A DNA stretch of 64,000 nt, from contig MU130239.1 of the NCBI GenBank assembly GCA_015039465.1, positions 131,707 to 195,706 on the forward strand. Direction: 5' to 3'. Below the pieces are notes generated by a model, which was given only the letters and a program-made list of their open reading frames with translations, was not told the DNA's origin and searched no databases. The first letter of the stretch is position 1, and every line of letters starts with the position of its first letter. Positions 26,003-37,203 of the stretch are shown piece after piece. A program made the position numbers and the translations under genes. Source of the stretch: Phlegmacium glaucopus. Taxonomy: Eukaryota > Basidiomycota > Agaricomycetes > Agaricales > Cortinariaceae.

Positions 26003-27111
26003 TGGCTTCCATTGGACACGTTCTGTTCAAGGCAAGCTTGAAGCACTCCAACTCATCCAATTTCTCGATTTCGCATACCTTTTGTTTATTTATTTCTTGG
26101 CTACCCATATCCAGGCAGAAATTAAAATAGCTGTGCATGCTACTGCTTCAGTTATATCCCAAAAGCGCCGATGATTTGCACCTGGCTCCGCACCCGAGGT
26201 TACCCAGACTGAACAAGTTCCCAAAGACCTTTTGGAAGAAATATCTTCCGTTCAGCGCCTAGAATCCTTCTTGAATCCTGGGATCCTGGGTTACAAAGCA
26301 GTGTGCTAAAGCTCCCCCTGCTGGCACGATCTTAGTCCTTTGGGACTACCACGAAAACTTCTTGATTCATTGCTATGATGGCCTTATCTTTGGCTATGTT
26401 CAGCACAGTACAAATATGTCATGAAAGAACCATATGGACGTCATCCGACAGAATTGAACTCTGCACTCCGCTCCATTTCAGATTGTTTCGGAGTGTCTAT
26501 TCATTACAAACGCCACTCTATGATCGTTCTTATCGCTGCATGTCAAGCCACGCGACGATGGCTTAGAATATTCATGACCGAAGGTGTCGGTAAAACGTTA
26601 CCGTGTGTACCTTGATGGTCAGCTTCATTTCTGTCCTCATCTTAATAGGGAGGCGATTCTCGTTGAGTTGTGCGAGTGTCTCGGGCACCAGTCTCCACAA
26701 ATTGCCATTACCAAAAGGTTATAGGTTATGTCTGCCGGCATGAGAAGCATTCACTTCTCATCTCTCGAGAATAACGGTATTTCAGAGGTTCTGTATACCG
26801 ACATATGGGCATGACATTGAGTCTAATTAAATATGTAAAGTATTATAAATTTCTACCTTAGCTATCTTCCCATGATAATCATATTTTCTCCTGATCATGA
26901 GAAATTTCTTAACAACGTCGGTCACGACGAACTCAATGCATAGTCAATGTATTCGCCTGCAACAATATTAGGCCAGTGTTGTCAAAGGCAAACTTGAATT
27001 TGAATAAGCGGCAATAGCTTGCTCCTCAGCCACCATCACTACCACCGCCAACGACAAAGCTGCTCAGATCAGGATTTCGTAACACCTAGCCAATCCGAAT
27101 CCACCTTTTTT
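26003..27111. other. Divergent intergenic stretch with a possible decayed coding relic
   Basis: Between the TBC start and the first usable ATG of the Vps3-like gene lie 1.1 kb. From about 26190 to 26810 the plus strand gives sensible-looking protein segments in changing frames with stops between them (for example a DLLEEISSVQRLESFLNPG stretch and an ILVLWDYHEN stretch). This looks like a decayed gene I cannot name. The CNH domain expected for Vps3 was not recognised here. Confidence 0.35.
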
Positions 27112-29900
27112 ATGAGACTACCTACATTTCCGCGTTCCAACGTTCTCGTACTCGGACCTAACTCAATCCAATCACTGGTCCCTTCTACCCTCATATCACA
27201 ACTCGAGTCTCTGCTGGAAAGTCACAGACTAGAAGATGCCTTTAATTTGGCTGACCAACGGCGGAAAAAGCTGGAAGAAAGCATCACCGTCGACGAGGAC
27301 CAGGTAAATATGAATTTCAATAACTCTCAGTGTTCAAAACCTGATATAGTATATAAATTTCAGGCAGAAGAGTTACGTTACGTGTGTCAACGTATTGGAT
27401 TCCAGTGTTTTACAGAAACACTGTTCGAAGATGCAGGAAAACATTTGTTCGCTGGAGAGCTAGATCCACGGCTGCTAGTCAGCTATTACCCCGAACTCAG
27501 GGGGTCATTATTCACTGCCGAAGATGCCTTGGACGTGTTCGCGGGTATAGCAGAACATATGCCGCGAGAGAACTCCGTGGACGATATCAGTAAGTCACCC
27601 CTCTTATTCCCCCATTTCGCTCCCACTTTCTCCACTATTCTACGCCTCTTCTCGTGGCTCCCTTACACCCATTGACCTCCTCCCCTTTTCTCTACCTGCG
27701 CGCCATGTTCCTGTCTTTGGAACTGATTTTCAGTTGTATCGAACCTAGTCAGGAACTACTCACCTTACTTGGGACCCAATGAACCTCCCACAGCGGAGCT
27801 GAGGAAGATACTGGGCATGGCTGCGCAGGAGATGCTGACAGTGTTTCTGAGAAAAAGTCAGACGAGAAGGAGTGTGGCCAGAGGTATGGGAGTAGGAAGT
27901 ACGGGCCACCCAGTTGATGTTGTAAGCCTATATTCATTTTCATAGTGTGTTGCAGAATGACACAAGTATTTTTGAAGGCAGTGGATACGGTCCTAGTCAA
28001 ACTGTACGCTCGATTTGAGAGAACAAAGGAACTCCTGACTCTCGTCCAGGAACCTAATGACGTGTCAGTATTGGAGGTCGAACCCATACTCCAGACGGAA
28101 GGGCAATATAATGCTCTTTGTCTGCTGTACAAACAACGGAGAGATGATGTCAAATTGCTTGAATCTTGGGCAAAGTAGGCTGAGTTCGTTCTCATTCGGC
28201 CGTGGACTAAACAAAAGTTACTCAGGCTAATTGACGGTCAGTGGTCAGACGAAGACATCAAAGACCCGCAATCACAAATGGTCGCTTTACTTTCGGAGAA
28301 ACGTGATAGGGCATTAACCCAGCGTTGGGCTATTTGGTTGACAAAACGGGATCCAGAAACTGGGCTCAAGGTGAGTTATATTTATTGAGAGTGACATTGC
28401 AAAAAATCAATCTGACGAAAAATTCTAGCTCCTTATGCCTCGAGATACGGGGAAAAGGAAAGAAAGACCAGAAGAAGATATTGCTTTGTTAGAACAGATC
28501 CAAGACGCGAATCCAACTGCTGCAGTGCGATACCTGGAATATTTGGTTCTACAACGACGAAGTACTGTATGTTCTTGGTTTTGGCTACCGATTTTAGTCT
28601 CTATTCACATTATTAACAGTCAAGAGACCTGCATATGCGATTAGCACAGTCATGTGTGTCCCAAGTTCTATCTTACCTTCAAGACGACTCCGTTTCCAAA
28701 CTTTGGCGAGCAAAAGGTGCATATATAAGCTGGAACTTTTGCTCATCTATACTTCATGGCCTAAACATATCTCACTTCTAGCATCATCGTATGCCTCAAG
28801 TCGTAATGAATCATCCTTTATTTCATATTTCGCTTCAACAACTCCTGAATCCGAACATAAACGGGCGCGTCTAAAAACTGTGCTGATACTTGCAGGATCA
28901 TCTTTATATGACCCTGATACTATTCGGCACCTATTGTTGGAGCAAGAAAAGATCCTCAAATTCGAGCTAGCCATTATTGATGGGAAGGTATGCTCTGTTC
29001 TAGCACGTTTCACCATCGGTGCATTCTAATCAACAAGTAGCTTGGCAATCACCAATCCGTTTTCGAAACACTTATTCACGATCTTGGGGACTCAACCTCC
29101 GCAGAAACTTATTGCACTCTAGGAGGGGATATCATTCCACCAAAAGTGGCACAATCAATAGCGAATGACAGTGGCCTGCAGGATTGGGCTGCGACTCTAT
29201 TCTCAATACCTTCAACAAAAGCTATCAATGGGAAGCATCCAACGGGTCCTACGCCGGTAAATGAGGAGTTGAAGAAGGAACTGTTGAAGACATGTTTTAA
29301 CGTAATGACACGTCAAGGGACGCATGAACGCGCAGCTCGTCTATTGAATGCCCAAGCTATAAATCTCGACGTGCTTGATGTAAGATTTACTCCTATCTGA
29401 AACCTTTGTTATAGGTCCAATTAACCTGTTTATCCTTAGATTATCCCACTCGTTCCCTCAGATTGGCCACTCAATATGATGACCTCCTTCCTTGCACGTT
29501 CTTTTAGGCGAACGATGCACGCTCAACTAGAAGGAAATATAATCAAAAATATGAGTGCCGGCCAGAACCTCGAAGTATGTTAATGATTCCTCTTTTGCCT
29601 CAGTCTGCCTTCGCATTTCCCTTTCTCTAATTTTTTTTTCCTTCCTAGGTCAAGGACTGGACATGGGAAGCTCTCCGAGACGCAGACCCAATTCTCGAAG
29701 AGGAGACCGAAGACAACGAAGATACTGAGGAGGAGGAGATAATGGAACCTCGGTCATTTGACGAGAAGCAAGTACTTGCTGAGGAAGCTACGGTACACCT
29801 ATCAACGGAGAATATCGTTGTGTCTGGGTTGAAAGAGGGACGTGTCAAGACGATAGGGACTGGCCGGAGAAATGCTAGTGTTGACGATGATGATCCGTGA
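27112..29900 (+). CDS. Vps3/TGFBRAP1-type tethering protein (Vps39 domains), N-terminus apparently missing
   Basis: Vps3 is a CORVET subunit that tethers early endosomes through Rab5-type GTPases. The joined exons carry LVLGPNSIQSL..STLISQLESLL, then GFQCFTETLFEDAGKHLF and LVSYYPELRGSLF, typical of the central clathrin-repeat-like part. The middle of the protein is helical (LYARFERTKELLTLVQEPN), and the C-terminal Vps39-type domain has DIIPLVPSDWPLNMMTSFL. It ends in an acidic tail with DDDDP at 29900. About 800 residues can be read. Full fungal relatives begin with a CNH domain of several hundred residues, and I cannot find that domain upstream. Either distant exons were missed or the gene is 5'-truncated. 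The ATG at 27112 is simply the first in frame. Confidence 0.72.
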
Positions 29901-30900
29901 ACATGGAGTGGATGGGGGGATGGCAATTGCAATACATAATTGTGCGCAGCTACTGAAGTATTGAATGGCCATGTTCTTTGGGTCCGAGTCTAACTCAAAG
30001 ACTTGTTTTAGTCTGCTGTCGTTGCCTTCTCATCATCACCGTCTTATTCAATTGCCTTCCATCGCTTGAATCCTTTAATGCCTCGAATAAGGTATGCATC
30101 ATATCAACATTGGACTGCACCACAGTGATAAACGTCGGAACATCTTCAAGTTGTAATACATACCGCTGGTTGTATGATGGGTAAGCGTTTAAGCTATCCC
30201 GGTGGAATATAGCAATAGCTGAAACCTCCAGATCAGCATGCAGTCATTGAGCTCATCCGAACAGATTTCCTTCACATTATGCTGGGCCAGTGGTTGGGGG
30301 GGGGGCAATTTGTCTTCTGACGTATGCAGAAACGTAGTACTAAATAACAACTCTGCGTTGCAGCCTGGGAAACTGAAGTCACACATACACACTTGCGCAT
30401 TATGAACTGCAACTACGAGGCATCTGGCGCATTTCGGGAAGCGCTCACGAGGTTGTGGTGACAATGATACTCGCATTGATTGGCCAACTTCTTTGATCCC
30501 AGGGTATTGTTTGTGATTTGCACCAGGTGAGCTCGTCCTGGAGTTTTCTGGGATTGACCTGAAGCTTGGGGAAAGAAAGATTGCGATTCACCGCGAAGGT
30601 TCTTCGAGGTCTTGCATGAGATTCGCCGTCATCTACTGGTCAGGTTCTAGAACGCGGATTTTTTGCGCATAATCTTTGATAGTCCTTAATCATCGTGTGC
30701 AAGCTGCGAACGTGCAACGGTCAAGGCTAGCTGGTGTTTTAAACAGTGATGTCGTGCCATTATACGGGATTGGAGAATGAGTTGAGAATGAGAAGATGCA
30801 CTGGATAGAAGATAGGATCGCTGCTTATGTAATCGAGTGTAGCTTTCTTTTCGACTCTCACCACTTTCTGATCGCTCACCACAACCCACTATTCAACGAT
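29901..30900. other. Intergenic stretch before the NLR gene
   Basis: One kilobase with only short frames lacking domains. A run of ten G's lies near 30297-30306. The last 150 bp before 30901 include aag/cac-rich sequence that may be the NLR gene's promoter and leader. Nothing more can be supported. Confidence 0.4.
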
Positions 30901-33778
30901 ATGAAACGCATTTTTAAGAAAATTTTCAAGTCCAAGAAACAAAAATATTCATCTCTGACCATCAACGATGCTCTAGATTCAAACTCTGAACCAGCAACTT
31001 CAACATCGACAATCAAAACAAGCACCGCTGATCCCATGTCATCTATTCTTGCTAGTGCTGCGACTGCAACCGGACAAGTTCTTCAAGTCGCTGGCGCCAC
31101 CGTGAGCATTCAACTTCACCCATCGCATCCTTAAGTATCTAACCATCATCATCCATTAGACTGCCCATGACTTCCGAGTCTCTACTTCCGTTTCCGCTCT
31201 CGCGACCAATCCTGTAAGCGTTCCAGACACTGGCGTTAATGTGAGTGTTCAACTTAGCCCATCACATCTATAATTACTCAGTCATCATCGTCGATCAGAT
31301 TGCCCATGCACTCCAAGTCTCCGCTTCGAACTTGGGATCCACGGAATCGGAACAAAATCCTTCGGTGAGGGGCTTACACCATGTGTTCTCGGCTTTCGCT
31401 GATGATTACCAGGCTCAACAATCTGTCTTGGGTCTCTTTCCGAATGCCCAGAATATCCTCATCACTGGCGGCACCTTCAATGTAAGTCCTCCTTGTAAGT
31501 TGTGTGTATGAATAAGCGGTAATTGTACATATAGAACAATGTTATTCTCCCTGCCAGTACTGGCGAAGGGTGGGTGAATATCCCGGTGACTCAAAAACCC
31601 AACTCCAGTCCAATCTTTACTGGACGCCAGGATGTACTCGATAAACTTGGGAAGGTTTTTGTTCATCGTGTTACTAGTAGACTGATGTCAAGGCGCTCTT
31701 GTCTCCTCTGGGGATTGGGGGGGATTGGGAAGACCCAGATTTGTCTCAAGTTCATAGAGGAAATGTCTGACAAGTAAGGGTTCTTACTTTGCCATTCACA
31801 ACACTGGATTCATTTCTTGATAGTTTTTCACATGTCTTCTGGGTCGATGCCTCCTCTCTGGAGAGCATAGAAATGTCTCTCAAGGGCATATCTAGCCTTC
31901 CTGCTGCACAAGATTCTGGTGTGGATATCTTCTCTCCAAGAAGAATGGTTGGTTGTGTTTGATAATGCTGATGATCCTCCTCCTGAGGTAGTGGAGAAGT
32001 TCATTCCCCCAGGTAACAGAGGTAATATTCTGATTACTAGCAGAAACCAATCCATGGGAAGGATTGTATCATTTGGGAACAAAATTGAGATCCATGAAAT
32101 GGAGGTACCAGATGCTATAACTCTTCTTCTCAAAGCTAGCTATTTGCATCCATTGCCTGAGCATCTGGAAGCTGCCGAAAAGATTGTGACTGAACCTGGT
32201 TGCATTCCTCTTGCTATTGATCATGCTGGGGCATATATTGAGGCTGGGAAATGTGATATTGATCAATATCTGAGGTAATTCTCAGTGCATCATCAGGCTC
32301 TTATGTCAGATGCTACATTCACAGGAGCATCAAAGTATAATAAAACAGTGTATGGGACTTGGGATCTCTCTTTCAAAGAAATAGAAAAGAGAGCTGGTGG
32401 AAGTTCAACTGCTAGAGATGCACAAGCAGCCCAGGCTGCAATCCTAATTCTTCAAATATGTGCTTTCTATCATCATAGTAATATTTCTAAAGACATATTC
32501 CAATCTGCTGCTGAGGAGTCCATGCAACATGTTGTTGATAGTGACATAACTGAGGAGTTACCTCAGGCAGTCACTTTACTGGATCATACTCTGCTTGGCT
32601 TGGACAATGATGATCACTGGGATCAATTCATCTTTGGACAAGGAATCAGTGTCCTTCTCTCATTCTCCTTGATAAAAAGAGGACAATCATCTAAAATGTT
32701 GTCTGTTCATCCTCTGGTGCACTACTGGAGTTGGCAGAGGATGTCAAAATATGAGCAACAAAGAATGTGTGAGATGGGAAGCATAATCTTGTCCTGTGCA
32801 ATTCCATGGAGATTTGGAAGTCAGGATTATACACTGCAACATTTAATATTTCCACATATCATGGCAAATGAGCTATATGGAAGGCAGATAGGACTCATCA
32901 AGCAGTACTATGATGATAAATGGACCAATTTTGCACTAGTAATGGTGGAGAACAGGGACTGGGATAATGCAGAGCAGCTGCAGGTTCAAGTTGTGGACAT
33001 GAGAAGGAAGCTGCTTGGTGCAGAACATCCAGACACCCTCAACAGTATGGGAAATCTAGCAAACACATATGGTAATCAGGGAAGGTTGAATGAGGCAGAG
33101 CAGCTGCAGGTTCAAGTCATGGACATGAGGAAGAAGCTGCTTGGTGCAGAACATCCAGACATCCTCAAGAGTATGGCAAATATAGCAAATACATATAGGG
33201 ATCAGGGAAGGTGGAATGAAGCAGAGCAGCTGCAGGTTCAAGTTATGGACATGAGCAAGAAGCTGTTTGGTGCAGAACATCCAGACACCCTCATGAGTAT
33301 GGAAAACCTAGCCATCACATACAGTGATCAGGGAAGGTGGAATGAGGTAGAGCAGCTGCAGGTTCCAGTTATAGACACGAGGAAGAAGGTGCTTGGTGCA
33401 GAACATCCACACACCCTCAACAGTATGGCAAATCTAACATGCACATATCATCTCCAGGGAAGGTGGAATGAAGCAGAGCTGCAGGTTCAGGTTATGGACA
33501 TGAGCAAGAAGCTGCTTGGTGTAGAACATCCAGACATCCTCAAGAGTATGACAAATCTAGCAAATATATACAGTGATCAAAGAAGGTTGAATGAGGCAGA
33601 GCAGCTGCAGGTTCAAGTTATGGACATGAGGAAGAAGTTGCTTGGTGCAGAACATCCACACACCTTCAAGAGTATGGCAAACCTAGCAAACACATACAGT
33701 GATCAGGGAAGGTTGAATGAGGCAGAGCAGCTGCAGGTTCAAGTTATGGACATGATGAAGAAGCTGCTTGGTGCAGAA
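30901..33778 (+). pseudogene. STAND/NLR-type protein (NB-ARC plus TPR), 5' portion, broken
   Basis: NLR-like STAND proteins are fungal intracellular sensors linked to non-self recognition and cell death. The N-terminal exon (30901-31100) is basic, then Ser/Thr-rich. Two small exons (31160 and 31300 regions) look duplicated. The NB-ARC core has IFTGRQDVLDKL, Walker A GLGGIGKT near 31704-31728, WLVVFDNADD as Walker B, GNILITSRNQ, and GCIPLAIDHAGAYI. From about 32960 a TPR array of 42-residue units (HPDTLNSM..LA.TY..QGR type) begins; about six and a half units precede 33778. Lesions: a frame break near 31915 before WISSLQEEW; an in-frame TAA at 32276-32278 where relatives have a Gln; and interruption of the array by an insertion after 33778. 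The 3' half of the array resumes at 56433. Confidence 0.8.
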
Positions 33779-33908
33779 TCTTCATAAGTCGCTAGGGCCT
33801 GTCTAAGTAGTCCTGAGCATTCCTGAGAATGAACTGGAATGCTCGTTTTGAAGTTGCTGCAATGTGGGCAAAAGCCGAAGGCTTTTCAATCCGCCAGGAA
33901 TTCCTAAT

Positions 33909-35270
33909 CTATGAGAAAAACAGATGAGCTGAGATTCCCAACATTTTAGGAGTGATGCGACGCATCGAGCGAATCTCGAATCCCACTAAGCTATAGGCGC
34001 GAAAGGACTTACTATGCTGCTGAACAGGTGGCATGGTTAACCGAACAAATCCTTCGTGGTTTGTTGGCGTTGCCTGCATGTATGGCGCTAACACTTGGGC
34101 GTGCTTCCATAGATATATCAGGAAAGCGTCGCTTGCCCATCTACCCTTCGCCTTCATGACGTCGAATGGGACTCCTCTCAAGAGGTACTCAAGCGTGGAC
34201 CCTATTCGTATGCCGTGACCCTGCAGCGGGTCTAAGCCTGCTCTCTTCGCAGCCTGCTGAACGACTTCGAGGAACTTTGCCTTCGTCAAAGGCTTATGAC
34301 ATCCGTTGTCTGAGCGATAGGCAAAGAGCAGCCCCTGCAGAGGCAGACTGTTGATTACTAAATGATTGTCGAAAGCAGCCTGGGGATCGGTGTCCCCGTT
34401 TTGGGCTGACCAGGACATGTCCTCGCCTTTGGGCTGCGTCTTGGTGTGAGGGAGATGAAACACGACCAAGACCAGCAAGTGCCGGTCCGTCTCTGTCCTC
34501 ATGTCTGAAGGTTTTATGTGCTGCTCTGGGTCAAAGGCCTTGAGGGTCTTGACTGTGAATTCTCCCAGATGCGCAGCTGTGAAGAAGGTTGTTGTCAGGC
34601 AAGCAAAGGCTGCCGCATGCAACGGAAAGTCCAAGTTGAGCTGAGCCCTTAGATCGGACATGTATTTTAATGTGAATGGCTTTCTCTTTTTTTTCTTGGA
34701 GGCAAGTGGTGCTGCTTTGTCTGCTGCTTTCAGCAACACTTTGATCTCCCCGTCGTTCATCTCCCATCTAAGCCCATGAAGGATGTGCCAAGCCCTGATC
34801 CCAAATACATAGTTGCGAATCGTAGATCCTGCATACATGCCTGCTATTGTGGCAATGAACGAAGCAATAAGAACAGGGCTGCTTGGGGCCCGTTGGTCCT
34901 CTGCGATAATTTTTTGGTCGCAGAACACATGAAAGACCAGGAGACCTGATCTGTAAGACTCCCTCGTCCCTTCCTCCCAAGCGCCTGCTATGACCCCGGT
35001 TATCTCTGCTAAGTCCTCTACTGTGAGGTTGGTGGGAAGTCCATTGCCGTCCAACGTGTTGCAAGCTGTCGTCGGAACCCATAGCCTGAGACGATCTCTT
35101 GCAAAAACATGAGGTCGAAGAACAGATGGCAGTGGCTTTAAACCCTCCACGTATGGGGCTGGCTTCAGAGGTCTTACTGGACCTATGACCCACGTATCAA
35201 CGCGAGGCGCGCACATAGTCTGAGAACTCTCAATCTTGCGCCGCTTGGCTGCTCTCAAAAGACTGTCGCT
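33909..35270 (-). pseudogene. Tyrosine recombinase of the DIRS-type element
   Basis: The reading frame carries a SAM-like N-terminal core-binding part (ESYRSGLLVFHVFCD, STIRNYVFGIRAWH) and the catalytic domain. Visible catalytic positions are HGIRIGSTLEYL (His-x-x-Arg), GRWAS, and a C-terminal Tyr in YLWKHAQVLAPYMQ. The first catalytic Arg, normally in an ARxGEFT-like motif, is replaced by His (AAHLGEFTV), which would follow from a single CGC-to-CAC change. The frame is open for over 400 codons, but with this key residue lost the enzyme is probably inactive. It lies directly downstream of the RNase H part and is shifted in frame relative to it. Family assignment is from motifs only. Confidence 0.75.
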
Positions 35271-36938
35271 GGGAGATAACTCTGACTGGTTTCTGGACTG
35301 GATTAGGTGCTTTTCCTTCATAAGCAAGACGCTGCTCAGCTGGGCTGAGAGGTGCATTGTAGACTGCGACAAAGGGTGTGAGCCCTTTGGGGATAACGAT
35401 CTCGGGAAGGACATAGCTAGCGGGCCTGTATTCACCTCGTGAGATGCCATCTGCTGGGTTCCTCTTGCTAGCAACGTAGTGAGTGTGGAATGTAAGGTTA
35501 GCTTCTCTCAAAATTGAGTGAATTTCTCTGAAGACGAGGTTGGTCGCGACGTTCCTACTTCGCCCTTTCCACCAACCCTCGACAACGCCTTTGTTGTCCC
35601 CATACACTTTGAAATGGACATTTGCCTCTGAGCTAATGTTGCGGATAGTGAGGACGAGAAAGAGGAACCCAACCGCTTCTGCCCAGCCAATATCTCTCCC
35701 ATCTGCCTTCTACCCAGGTAAGAGCCTCCAAGCTTGCCATTGGCCTCCGATTGTGATGCCAATGCCAACTTCTGAGCTAGCATCTGAGTAAGCTGTGAGG
35801 TCTTTGATGGGAGTGGGACCAGGAATGGGACGCGAGAGGTGATGAGTTTCAAAGAGGGCCCTCCACCAGAGAAGATCGCCTTGCGATTGTTGAGGGGGGG
35901 TACGTGGCATAAAAGGACTGTCATTACACAGTCCCATGAAGGTCTCCAAGCTGGCGAGATATGCTCTTCCTTCAGGAATAACAAGCGTAGCGTGGAGTAA
36001 CCTTTCCATAAAGTTTTTGCGTCTCATCCAGCATGTGTCTGGGAGAATCGCTTGATAGCCAGTCCTGCACGGCTTGGTGATATTTGAGCCTCTTGAGGTC
36101 TGAAATACTAACTGTTTGAGACTCCAAGTTCCAAAGAAAGCCAATGAATGGCACTTCGACTTGGAACTGGATGTCTTTTTCCTTCTCCCAGGGAATACCG
36201 AGTTCATTAGATATAGCATTGATGTCGTCCATGCAATACATGTAAGGAAGATCCAAACTAGATCTAAAAACAAAGTATTAAGCGCTGAAGGCTTGCTACG
36301 ACTCTTTGATGCTACTTACCGATGCGAGCAATTTGAGAGATCTTGCAAGACCACCGAGACATCCTCGTCGAATTCTTCTGGTTTGTCATCCGGCATGGTT
36401 TTTCCTTTGAACCAGTCTACCTCAATCCTGATGCTGACCCCCATTACCATCAATTTCCTCAGCCCACTGCCTATGCTGGAGGTTATAGGCCTGAAGGGAC
36501 GCTCTGAGAATATGAAAGAATACATGGTCGTCGACCCATTTGGAGAGTGGGCTGACACCTTCAGTGCGCATGACTTGTGCTCCCGCATCTGCGATCCTAC
36601 TGTAGGTGCCCGAGCCTGAAGCGAGTCCGAAACAATCACGTGTCGATTCCAAATATGTTGTTACCTTGAAGTCGAATCGCAATGCCTGGCCATTGTGATG
36701 GAAGGAGAGGGACTGTGCGGTAAGCTTTTTTAACGTCTCTGACTGCTGCTTGAGATCCGGGAGGCAGACAAAAAATGAGAAGAGAAATGACGTTAAATGT
36801 ACCCCATGTGGATGGGAAATGATCAGAATTGATGGCACTATTAATCAAGGTGATGCCTGACTGCGTGGGGTTATGGGGGTGTGACAAATTCTGTAGTAAA
36901 TGGAATTTCTCTGGTTTCCCTGGTTTTGGGAGGAGCCT
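35230..36938 (-). pseudogene. Reverse transcriptase-RNase H of the DIRS-type element (broken)
   Basis: Minus-strand frames give, in order: LPKPGKPEKFHLLQNLSHPHN, RDVKKAYRTVPLLPSQWPG, FGLASGSGTYSRIADAGA, KWVDDHVFF (RT catalytic region), MYCMDDINAISNELGIPWEKE, and an RNase H part with TAYSDASSEVGIGI and YGDNKGVVEGWWKGRS. An intron with gtaagt..ttttag borders fits at about 36262-36320. Lesions: frame shifts near 36640, 36460 and 36005, and a TAG near 35710 where the context calls for Trp. The 5' side stops abruptly at 36938, exactly at the end of the nested element; the missing upstream part is the gag frame at 52197. The element cannot make an intact polymerase. Confidence 0.75.
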
Positions 36939-36970
36939 TGTCGGAAATCTCCGGAGTACCTTATAAGGCA
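36939..36970 (+). repeat. Left terminal inverted repeat of the Plavaka-type element
   Basis: Starts TGTCGGAAATCTCCGGA and, after a few bases, holds the palindromic word CCTTATAAGGC. It mirrors the right end at 52166-52196, with a small mismatch or indel region between the two blocks. The preceding CT is the presumed target duplication. Confidence 0.78.
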
Positions 36971-37203
36971 GGGCAACTGATAACGCTATCTGGACCCTTA
37001 TTAGATGTCTGATAATCTCTGGCACAGCCTTGAGATTGCTGGATGACTGATAATCAAGTTGATAAGATTCGTTTGGCATGTGATCCCACCGGCAAGATTA
37101 TGATCAGCGTGTGGATTCAACATCGAACTTCTCCCCTCTTGTCCCCTGACTCCCCTCTTGTCCCCTCTTATCCCCCCACATTTACTGCACCTTTCTTGCA
37201 ATA

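Noticed and set aside
31900..31925. A tiny intron explaining the NLR frame break
   Set aside because: The only gt..ag pair there would give an intron of about 22 bp, too short for a fungal intron, so a lesion is more likely.
33056..33280. Minus-strand frames within the TPR array
   Set aside because: Shadows of the regular 126-bp coding repeat on the plus strand.
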